Part shown: positions 56,935 through 64,000 of the stretch, piece by piece | Layout of the letters: every line of letters begins with the position of its first letter | How positions within the stretch are numbered: the stretch's first letter is position 1 | Source of the DNA: Parachlamydiales bacterium | GTDB lineage: Bacteria > Chlamydiota > Chlamydiia > Chlamydiales > SM23-39 | Reading direction: 5' to 3' | Length of the DNA: 64,000 bases | Assembly (NCBI GenBank): GCA_019694475.1 | Contig: JAIBBX010000002.1 | Span: 124,001 to 188,000 of the forward strand | Notes under the pieces: generated by a model | What the model saw: only the letters and a program-made list of their open reading frames with translations | Told to the model about the DNA's origin: nothing | Databases searched by the model: none | Translations under genes and position numbers: made by a program

Positions 56935-59900
56935 ATGCGCCCACTCTTTTTATTACTTCCCGTGATTGCGGGGTTTTCTCTTCCTCAAAATATGCAAATT
57001 GCAAGCGGAGAAGCGAGCTCTCAAATATCCTCATCTCAAGTTCTCGAGGTAGTCGCTTCGGATCAAGCCATTCTTGAATGGTCAAGCTTCAACATTGAGG
57101 AAATGGAGACAGCCCGTTTTATCCAACCAAGCGAACAAGCCTCTGTTGTAAACCGGATTTTCGACGCATCGCCATCGAGAATTATGGGACGTTTAGAGTC
57201 GAATGGACAAGTGGTTCTCTTGAATCAAAATGGGATTCTAGTTGGGAAAGAGGCATTTATCGATGTGGGATCGCTTATCGCAAACGCTTTAGACAGCTCG
57301 ATTCGGATCGAAGGCCGGGTTCAATCATCGAAGGGAGATCTGCACTTTGCTGCTCCGAAAATTGAAGGATCTGGAAACCTTTCTGCTCATGATGGAGCGG
57401 TTTCTCTCATCGGAGCTAATTCTGTTCAATTTTCTGGATCGATTTCTTCTAAACTTTCCAACCAAATGGGCGGGGAGATCAAAATTTTTGGAGAATTAGT
57501 CAGCCTTGAAACCGGCGCAAAACTCGATGCCTCGGGAGATTGGGGCGGCGGCACGATTCTGATCGGCGGCGATTTGAGAGGCAAACCCTATGACTTTCCG
57601 AATGCCAAAACCACTTTGGTTGGAGAACATGTAGAGGTCGATGTTTCAGCAAAACGGCAGGGCGATGGCGGCAAAGCTGTGATCTGGGGCGATGAAGCCA
57701 CATATTGCTATGGATCAGTTTTGGCCAAAGGCGGGGAAATTTCTGGAGATGGGGGACTCATTGAAATCTCTGGCGATTGGCTCGATTTCCGAGGAACTGC
57801 CGAGACCAATAGTCTGAACGGGAAAACCGGAACTCTTCTATTAGACCCTCTTGATATTGTGGTGACTGGAGCTTTCGCGCAGCAGTTCGTATCGACCGTG
57901 GTCGGCCCAACAACAGTCATTACGCCCAGCGGTAGCGGAACTTGCATCACTTTCCCAACCATTCCATTCAGCACTGTGCCCGCCGGATTATTGTTCCCAC
58001 CTCCCCCGCTAGCACCTGCACTTCCTGCCACTTATTCCATTCTTACGGCAGCATCCTTGCAAGCCGCTTTGGCTGCAAATCACGTCGTCATCGATGCCAC
58101 AGGAGCTGCGGGCGGCTGCTCCGGAATCATCTTTATCGACAACACAGTCAATACTGTGAACCTTGTATGGAATACAGCGCACGATTTGACTCTTCAAGCA
58201 GTCTCTAAAATTGTCGTCATGGGCCAAGTGCAAAACATCACAGCTAACCCTGGCGGAAACATCAATCTGTATTGCTGCGGATCGCTCCCCGTAGCTGCCT
58301 GCGGAACGGCTCATTGCACACTGCCTCTAGATCCCTGCTCTTCAACAGCCACTCCTTGTGGTGCAACAGTGGGTCAAATCGACGTCATCGCATCGCCGCA
58401 AGGTTTTGGGTTAAGTTCAGCTTATATCGGGACCCAATACGGAAACATCAAAGTCTCTTCCGATGCAAATGATATTGGCTGCTATCCAGATGTGAATATC
58501 ATCACGCCTTCATCTGCCGTAGGACTTGATTTGTTTGCACGGTTAGGCTTTCAAACAACCGCAGGCAGCCCCCAAAGCAAGACGGTAGGGTCAATCACAA
58601 TCAATTGCCGCAACATCAATATCGATGCAGGAGTTGGACCCAGCTTCCGTTTTGATGGGTTTATCGGGTCTGGCGATTCCACCGGGAACGGAGCGCCCAA
58701 TTTCGACACAGCGACAAACATTACGATCAATGCGACTGGAAATATCCGTTTGCATGCGCAAAACGGACGAACCAGGATCGGAAATGGCGGCGGATTCATG
58801 GGAACTGGACGTCAAGAAGGCAATATCACAATCAATTGCAATGGAAACATCGATCTCCTAGCGTCCAATAACAGTAATCTGTGCCAGGCGCGGATTGGAA
58901 ACGGATTTGACAGCAACGGAACGGATGTTGTTTGCAATGGGAATATTTTTGTCCGCGCGAATGGCAATATCAACATGATCGCTGGAAATGTTGCTGGCGG
59001 ACTTGGGATTCTTGGGATTGGACATACAGGATTTATTGTAGCACTAAACCCATTCCCTCCCCCCTATCCCGGAGCCCCTTTTCCTGCCACCGTTTATACA
59101 GCTGTCATGCAAGGTGATGTAGATGTCCTTTGCGGGGGATCAATTACAATGAAAAGCTTCAATACTGCCAATCAAGATCAACGCTTATTTATAGGCCCGC
59201 AGCTTGCTGGCCCCGCCGTCACAACTTATTGCAATATTCGAGTCTCTGTTGGTTTAGATCTAATTATGAATGCAGGGAATTCGCGCACTTTTAAAATCGG
59301 ATTTCCTGATTTTTATAACGGTTCAAACAACTATTCTTCCGGACCCAATCCCATCAGTGTCAATGTTGTGGTCGGAAGAGATCTAATCATGTCGAGCGAT
59401 AATTTGGCAGCGGCAGGTACGCAAGTGAGCCCTGTTTCGATTGGATACGGCGGGACTACCCCTACCGACGTGTATGTCGCAGTAGGAAGAAACCTTTCAA
59501 TGACAGGATCCAGAGGCAGGAGCGCTCCAAATATATCGAGCAATGGGAACGTGTATGTTGCCGTTAATGGGAATATCTCTTTAACAGCTAACGGTACTCC
59601 CTCAAATAACTTTGCCAACTACCCATATATTGGCAACCGAGATCAGTCGATCGCAACAAAAACGGTAATCCGCGCTTTTGGAAACATTACAGGGACAAAT
59701 GCATCCACACAAACCCCCCAAAAGGGATTTGTCATTTTCGGTATGGGATCGCCTATTTACGCAGCTCCGGTTAGCCGACAAAATTCCCTCTTAATGCAGG
59801 CAGGCGGCGATATCCAGTTCCCATCCACATTCCGAACACAGACCGGTTCCATTTTGATTGAATCGGATGCAGATCTGGCAGCTGGCAGTCTCTGGACCTC

Positions 59901-61224
59901 CTCTGGCGGTTTTTTGACGAGCGTTGCGGGAGCTACTCTACCAACTGCTCTCAACCTTTGTTCCATCGGAGCCTCCCCTGTCCTTTCCGACTCAGTAGCG
60001 CAAGCTCCTGATGGTTTAGGCGCCGTATCAACCAATAGCGGAACAATTGGCGGGAATATCCAGCTCATCACGACAACCGGCAACATCACTGTTCATAGCG
60101 CTCCCCAAAACACTTCTGCGACAGCTGCCGATTTTGTCTATGATACAGCTGCCAACACCATGCTGTTTACGACCACAAGCGGCAATATTGAAGTTTCTGG
60201 AAGCAACGCCCAAAACGCTTTCCGCAACATCACCATCAATACAACAATGACAACAGCTGGAAGCATTTATGTGCGCGCCAATAATGACAACACAGTCAAT
60301 GGCGCCATTACGAGCACAGGCGCCGGCCAGCCAATCACCCTCTTATCGGATGCAGACTTAACGGGCACGGGAGATCTCAATTTAGCTGCGAATGTGACCT
60401 CAACGGATGGTCCGATTCTTCTGCAAGCAGGAGATGCTTTGGGCTGTTTTGCCTCGGGATTCTTAAGCTCGATCAATCAAACAGCTGGCACAGTCAGTTC
60501 CGGCGCGGGTGATTTAAACGCAAATGCTAGCTACGACATCAATCTTTCCAGTTCTCCCTTGGGATTCACCGCATCAACAGGCAATCTCTACACTCTCACA
60601 GGCCATGATACAGTGCTGACCAACACCACCGTTCAAAAAACGGGCGGCGTCGGCGATTTGCTGATGATTTCTGGACGCAACATGCAGATGATCAATTCGA
60701 ATATCGATGCATTGCCTGCGATTGTAACGCTTGTTGTGGACAACTGTTTCCCCAAAAGTCCGCTGATCGGCCCTGGAGCCTTCTTAATGGACGGGACGAG
60801 CACAATCATCAGCGATCCAGGAACCCACCTGCGCATTTTCACAGCCCTGCAGAATCTCAACCAGATTCTTGGGCTTCTCAATGGAACATCATTTGTTCCT
60901 GGCACTCTATTTATCGATACGGCAAACGAAGTTTGGTGCCAGTATTTCAGCTTCCCATTCCCCTATCCGTTTTTCAACTTGGGAACGCCCTACACGATCT
61001 TTTATAAAAACTGTCTCCAAGCAGTAGCGCAGCAAGCTACGGTCGTCGTTGTTGAACTCTTAACGGACCTACATCCCATGAATGAATTTCCTGGGTGGAA
61101 ACAGGAATTTTGGGTTCAATATTCTGCCCTCGCCCCCGAGCTGAATGACGAACCTTATTATCTGCGCAGAAGACAGCTGAATATCCTGAACCATCCAAAA
61201 ACTTGGACCCGGCTTCTAGAGTAA
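56935..61224 (+). CDS. second TpsA-like exoprotein, paralogue of 23999-29926
   Basis: The 1429-residue protein has a signal-peptide-like start (MRPLFLLLPVIAGFSLPQ) and an FHA-type secretion domain: AILEWSSFNIEEMETARFIQ, SRIMGRLESNGQV and NQNGI at 98-102 in place of NPNGI. A long beta-helix follows (GNINLYCCGSLP, GNISLTANGTPSNN), and residues 1244-1429 match the C-terminal domain of the first exoprotein. An AAGAGG ribosome site lies before the ATG. The gene starts 24 bases after the P-ATPase gene, so it may share that operon. A TpsB partner is not seen in the window. Surface adhesin or fibre is inferred. Confidence 0.85.
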   Translation: MRPLFLLLPVIAGFSLPQNMQIASGEASSQISSSQVLEVVASDQAILEWSSFNIEEMETARFIQPSEQASVVNRIFDASPSRIMGRLESNGQVVLLNQNGILVGKEAFIDVGSLIANALDSSIRIEGRVQSSKGDLHFAAPKIEGSGNLSAHDGAVSLIGANSVQFSGSISSKLSNQMGGEIKIFGELVSLETGAKLDASGDWGGGTILIGGDLRGKPYDFPNAKTTLVGEHVEVDVSAKRQGDGGKAVIWGDEATYCYGSVLAKGGEISGDGGLIEISGDWLDFRGTAETNSLNGKTGTLLLDPLDIVVTGAFAQQFVSTVVGPTTVITPSGSGTCITFPTIPFSTVPAGLLFPPPPLAPALPATYSILTAASLQAALAANHVVIDATGAAGGCSGIIFIDNTVNTVNLVWNTAHDLTLQAVSKIVVMGQVQNITANPGGNINLYCCGSLPVAACGTAHCTLPLDPCSSTATPCGATVGQIDVIASPQGFGLSSAYIGTQYGNIKVSSDANDIGCYPDVNIITPSSAVGLDLFARLGFQTTAGSPQSKTVGSITINCRNINIDAGVGPSFRFDGFIGSGDSTGNGAPNFDTATNITINATGNIRLHAQNGRTRIGNGGGFMGTGRQEGNITINCNGNIDLLASNNSNLCQARIGNGFDSNGTDVVCNGNIFVRANGNINMIAGNVAGGLGILGIGHTGFIVALNPFPPPYPGAPFPATVYTAVMQGDVDVLCGGSITMKSFNTANQDQRLFIGPQLAGPAVTTYCNIRVSVGLDLIMNAGNSRTFKIGFPDFYNGSNNYSSGPNPISVNVVVGRDLIMSSDNLAAAGTQVSPVSIGYGGTTPTDVYVAVGRNLSMTGSRGRSAPNISSNGNVYVAVNGNISLTANGTPSNNFANYPYIGNRDQSIATKTVIRAFGNITGTNASTQTPQKGFVIFGMGSPIYAAPVSRQNSLLMQAGGDIQFPSTFRTQTGSILIESDADLAAGSLWTSSGGFLTSVAGATLPTALNLCSIGASPVLSDSVAQAPDGLGAVSTNSGTIGGNIQLITTTGNITVHSAPQNTSATAADFVYDTAANTMLFTTTSGNIEVSGSNAQNAFRNITINTTMTTAGSIYVRANNDNTVNGAITSTGAGQPITLLSDADLTGTGDLNLAANVTSTDGPILLQAGDALGCFASGFLSSINQTAGTVSSGAGDLNANASYDINLSSSPLGFTASTGNLYTLTGHDTVLTNTTVQKTGGVGDLLMISGRNMQMINSNIDALPAIVTLVVDNCFPKSPLIGPGAFLMDGTSTIISDPGTHLRIFTALQNLNQILGLLNGTSFVPGTLFIDTANEVWCQYFSFPFPYPFFNLGTPYTIFYKNCLQAVAQQATVVVVELLTDLHPMNEFPGWKQEFWVQYSALAPELNDEPYYLRRRQLNILNHPKTWTRLLE

Positions 61225-61234
61225 CGTTGACATC

Positions 61235-61271
61235 CCCATGCTGTTTCTAGTATCCAGAGAAACAGCATGGG
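61235..61271. promoter_or_regulatory. 14-bp perfect hairpin covering the symporter start codon
   Basis: CCCATGCTGTTTCT and AGAAACAGCATGGG are exact inverted repeats with a 9-base loop; the second arm contains the ATG at 61267. TTGACA lies just before the stem (61227-61232). It may end transcription of the exoprotein gene or hide the start codon; no T tract follows. Confidence 0.6.
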
Positions 61272-63426
61272 AAGATTAACGCTCGGTGTCCAGATTCTCC
61301 TAGCCGTTGTTCTCGGGATTGGAACGGGGCTCTTTTTCGGTCCGTTGACCTCTATTCTCGCCCCTGTCGGTTCAGCCTATACCATGCTTCTTCAGATGGC
61401 CGTTCTTCCCTATATCGCTTTTTCGATCATTCACGGTCTAGGTTCGATGACTCCCGATATTGGGAAAAAGGTTTTCAAATCGGGCTGGCTCTATTTCCTC
61501 TCTCTTTGGATCTTTGTATTTCTCTTGATTTATCTCCTATCCTCTCTCATCCCTCGTACCCTCACTCCATTGATCGTGACTCGCACTTCGAGCGAGATCG
61601 AAACAGAGTTCACGAAGAATTTTTTGCAAAACCTGATCCCAGAAAATCCGTTTTACGACATCATCAACAACGTAGCTCCAGCTGTTGCCATTTTCGGACT
61701 CATTACCGGCCTTGCTCTTATGCATGTCAAAGAAAAAGAACCCCTTATAGGGGCCCTGGAAAGAGTCAATCAAACGATCGAAAAAATCCTCCAATGGCTT
61801 GGGACGCTCTCCCCGCTTGCAGCTTTTGTCTATATCTCGATCGCATTTGGAACCATCCACTTCGAAGATCTCTTTAAAATGCAGATGTATGTCTTTGCCT
61901 TTATCGCAAGCACTCTTTTCATCACTTTTTGGCTGCTCCCCTCTCTTTTGGCCTCGCTCACTCCGCTGACTTTTAAGGAATCCATCGATGCTTTCCGAAC
62001 CATTTGCATCGTTCCCTTTGTCACGGGTTTAAGCACAACCTCTCTCCCCTTCATTAACATGTATCTCAGGCGTCTTTCCCAAAAGCACGAAACGCATGAG
62101 AAGTTCCGGGAAACCTCGCAAACCATCCTCCCTATCGCCTACTGCTTTGGCCATATTGGAAATGCAATGATCCTCTTCTTCATTATGTTCCTTTCCTACT
62201 ACTATCGCCACCCCTTCACCTTTTTTGAAGAGATACTCCTTTCGCTCCTTGCAATTCCTTTATCGCTCGGCTCTACGACAGGCAACCTCAATTCGATCCT
62301 CTTCCTCATTAAACAACTCGGATTTCCATCCGATGCATCCACCCTCTTTTTGGAGATCAAAGCCTTTACGAATAATTTTCAAGTTCTCATGAGCATCGCA
62401 AGCGTATTCACATTGCTCATCTTGACAATCTACTCGTACTACGGGCTCATTCGCATAAAATGGAAAATGTTCCTATCCAGAATCGCTGGGCCCATGCTTG
62501 CTGTTGTCATTGTCATCTTGGCAATACACCCCTTTGTCCACCCAAAAGATTTGTATGAAAATCTCTATTTGAAACTAACTCTATCCGACGCGATTGGAAA
62601 ACCTGTTAAATCAACCATTCTCAAACAGGGTGAAACAGGAGCTACGCGCACCTACCCCAATCCAAATACCCCAGAAGTGTTGAAACAGGTTTTAGAGACC
62701 AATGTATTGAAAGTGGGCTACTATTACGATTCCATTCCCTATTGTTATTTCAATGAAAACAATCAACTTGTCGGTTTTGATATTTCATATGCCTATGAGC
62801 TTGCAAAGGACCTCAATTGCGAATTGCAGTTTGTCCCATTACAATTCAGCAGCCTAGCAAATCAACTAACCGATGGGATCTACGACATTGCGATGTCTTC
62901 GATCATTATGAATGAAAAAAGGCTTGTCGAAATGCAATTTTCATTCCCCTACGCAGAAGACAATAACGTTCTTGTTGTAAGAAGGGACAAAAGAGCTCCT
63001 TTCCTGAACTTGAAAGCAGTTCAAGGTTTGAAAGGAATCAAAATTGGCGCTGGCGGAGTCCAGTTCGAAATCGCAAAAGAAAACTTCCCCGATGCAAATG
63101 TTCTTGATATCGACAGCACAGAGCTATTCGAGCGAGGCGAAATAGAAGCGATTCTCTGGTCGAAAACAACCGCTGTCATTTGGTGTCTTTCGCATCCTGA
63201 ATTTGTCGTAATCGATTATGGAGATCAGCTTGGCAAGAGCTATTTTGCCTATCCATTCCGCCAGCACGCCACCGATTTTGGCTTCTTCCTCAATAATTGG
63301 CTCTCTCTGAAAGAACAGTCGGGCTTCAAAAAAGACATGGAAAATTACTGGATCCACGGCATTTTGCCTGGAGAAAGAGCTCCCCGCTGGTCCATCTTGC
63401 GCAATGTGCTCCACTGGAGAGATTGA
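61267..63426 (+). CDS. dicarboxylate/amino-acid symporter (DAACS) fused to a family 3 solute-binding domain
   Basis: The 719-residue protein joins two parts. Residues 1-440 are a membrane transporter resembling the glutamate/dicarboxylate:cation symporter family, with about 8-9 helices and FVTGLSTTSLPFI at the serine-rich loop; the canonical NMDGT motif is diverged. From about residue 475 a periplasmic amino-acid-binding domain begins: VLKVGYYYDSIPYCYF, LVGFDISYAYELAKDL, YDIAMSSIIMNEKRLVEMQF and GIKIGAGGVQFEIAKENFP. It probably delivers bound amino acid to its own transporter, but that is inference. The single ATG start lies in a hairpin. Gene fusion is clear; substrate unknown. Confidence 0.75.
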   Translation: MGRLTLGVQILLAVVLGIGTGLFFGPLTSILAPVGSAYTMLLQMAVLPYIAFSIIHGLGSMTPDIGKKVFKSGWLYFLSLWIFVFLLIYLLSSLIPRTLTPLIVTRTSSEIETEFTKNFLQNLIPENPFYDIINNVAPAVAIFGLITGLALMHVKEKEPLIGALERVNQTIEKILQWLGTLSPLAAFVYISIAFGTIHFEDLFKMQMYVFAFIASTLFITFWLLPSLLASLTPLTFKESIDAFRTICIVPFVTGLSTTSLPFINMYLRRLSQKHETHEKFRETSQTILPIAYCFGHIGNAMILFFIMFLSYYYRHPFTFFEEILLSLLAIPLSLGSTTGNLNSILFLIKQLGFPSDASTLFLEIKAFTNNFQVLMSIASVFTLLILTIYSYYGLIRIKWKMFLSRIAGPMLAVVIVILAIHPFVHPKDLYENLYLKLTLSDAIGKPVKSTILKQGETGATRTYPNPNTPEVLKQVLETNVLKVGYYYDSIPYCYFNENNQLVGFDISYAYELAKDLNCELQFVPLQFSSLANQLTDGIYDIAMSSIIMNEKRLVEMQFSFPYAEDNNVLVVRRDKRAPFLNLKAVQGLKGIKIGAGGVQFEIAKENFPDANVLDIDSTELFERGEIEAILWSKTTAVIWCLSHPEFVVIDYGDQLGKSYFAYPFRQHATDFGFFLNNWLSLKEQSGFKKDMENYWIHGILPGERAPRWSILRNVLHWRD

Positions 63427-63462
63427 CGGATTCCATCTATTTTACGTAAAATATTGTCCCTT

Positions 63463-63981
63463 ATGAGTGTATATTTTAATCAATTCAACGTATGCCAGAT
63501 AGTTCTCTATCCAGGACCGAGACCCTTGACGCAAGATGAGTTATTTACGATCCGCATAGATCCAAGAAATTATTTCTCTACTCTTGCATATCAAAATGCA
63601 TACTATGGGGCCAACAAGAAATTTACATCTTGTCTAGTACAAAAAGTGAAGGCCGATTTATCATCTCCGATGGGAGCAAAATTTCGATCGGCACATTTCC
63701 CCCTTTTATGCTTCTCGGCTTTTGCGAATCAAGGATGTGATATGAAGTGCCAAAATCTACATCATTTACCGGTTTATTGGGCTTGGTCTGAAATTATGAA
63801 TGAAGAAGCGCGGCAGCATCAGACAACGCCTGAACCTGGAGCAGAGCCGGAACCTAAAAAGAAACCTCCTAAACCAATTGGTCCAGCTTCCGGTATCATC
63901 TTAGATCGGACGCCCGTTACTGATCCGGTTGGTTTGGAGGGACTCAATCCAGAAGGCGACCCTATATATCGCCCTAATTAA
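63463..63981 (+). CDS. unrecognised small protein with a Pro-rich tail
   Basis: The 172-residue protein starts MSVYFNQFNVCQ at the ATG at 63463. The first 120 residues are a soluble fold with four to five cysteines (CLVQKV, NQGCDMKC); residues about 121-146 form a Pro/Glu/Lys-rich spacer (EPGAEPEPKKKPPKP). No signal peptide or known domain is seen. The longer frame upstream begins at TTG and is not preferred. It is a single gene and might be a secreted effector; there is no direct proof. Confidence 0.55.
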   Translation: MSVYFNQFNVCQIVLYPGPRPLTQDELFTIRIDPRNYFSTLAYQNAYYGANKKFTSCLVQKVKADLSSPMGAKFRSAHFPLLCFSAFANQGCDMKCQNLHHLPVYWAWSEIMNEEARQHQTTPEPGAEPEPKKKPPKPIGPASGIILDRTPVTDPVGLEGLNPEGDPIYRPN

Positions 63982-64000
63982 ATGGGGCTGGCGTTTCGAA

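Overview
The window looks like a chromosomal segment of a member of the phylum Chlamydiae outside the Chlamydiaceae, that is an environmental or amoeba-associated lineage. The evidence is a chlamydial histone H1-like gene (hctA) beside an RlmD-type rRNA methyltransferase gene, a NUE-like SET-domain gene, two related MOMP-like porins next to the rRNA operon, a kpsF / E2 acyltransferase / lpxK neighbourhood, several outer-membrane barrels, and many candidate host-directed proteins. An isocitrate dehydrogenase gene, which Chlamydiaceae lack, points to an environmental lineage with a fuller TCA cycle. I cannot assign a family from memory of 16S alone.

Layout. 1-4 kb: SET protein (cut by the window edge), alpha/beta hydrolase, MFS transporter, ComB-like phosphatase, AMP nucleosidase. 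4-7 kb: a secreted cluster with a GH64/thaumatin-like protein carrying an EF-hand loop, a barrel and a cysteine-patterned helical protein. 7-9.6 kb: efp with its modifying ligase epmA, then a secreted phosphoethanolamine-methyltransferase-like protein between palindromic repeats. 9.6-16 kb (minus strand): MATE exporter, a stand-alone SH2-domain protein, a large OppA-like protein, NAD synthase. 16-24 kb: an unknown membrane-tethered protein, htpG, a small protein with N-myristoylation and CaaX motifs, a purple-acid-phosphatase-like protein, a Pro/Gln-rich repeat protein with a C-terminal membrane anchor, yajC.

24-33 kb: a 1975-residue TpsA-like exoprotein, then rlmD, hctA, a barrel and an unknown protein. 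33-38 kb: one rRNA operon on the minus strand (16S-23S-5S, no spacer tRNA, no large 23S intron) with clear processing stems. 39-42 kb: two MOMP-like porins and a SIMPL-domain protein. 42.5-48.8 kb: nhaD-kpsF divergent from icd, and gmhA-lpxK-E2 overlapping head to tail. 48.8-51.4 kb: a 250-bp direct repeat flanking a barrel gene, with a pseudogene copy of the 3' end of the neighbouring effector-like gene. 51.5-61.2 kb: a tightly coupled run of a duplicated PAP2/sphingomyelin-synthase-like protein, asd, a methyltransferase, a Ca-type P-ATPase and a second TpsA-like exoprotein. 61.2-64 kb: a symporter fused to a solute-binding domain, and a small unknown protein.

Themes: core metabolism and envelope synthesis (NadE, LpxK, GmhA, KpsF, Icd, E2, Asd) is interleaved with proteins that probably face the host (SET, SH2, the lipidation-motif protein, the TpsA paralogues, the repeat and anchor proteins). 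Long palindromic elements sit at several gene ends. The strongest novelty candidates are the SH2 protein (10987-11364), the protein with myristoylation and CaaX motifs (19496-19993), and the conserved C-terminal domain of the two exoproteins. All functional calls come from reading motifs by eye; no database search was run.
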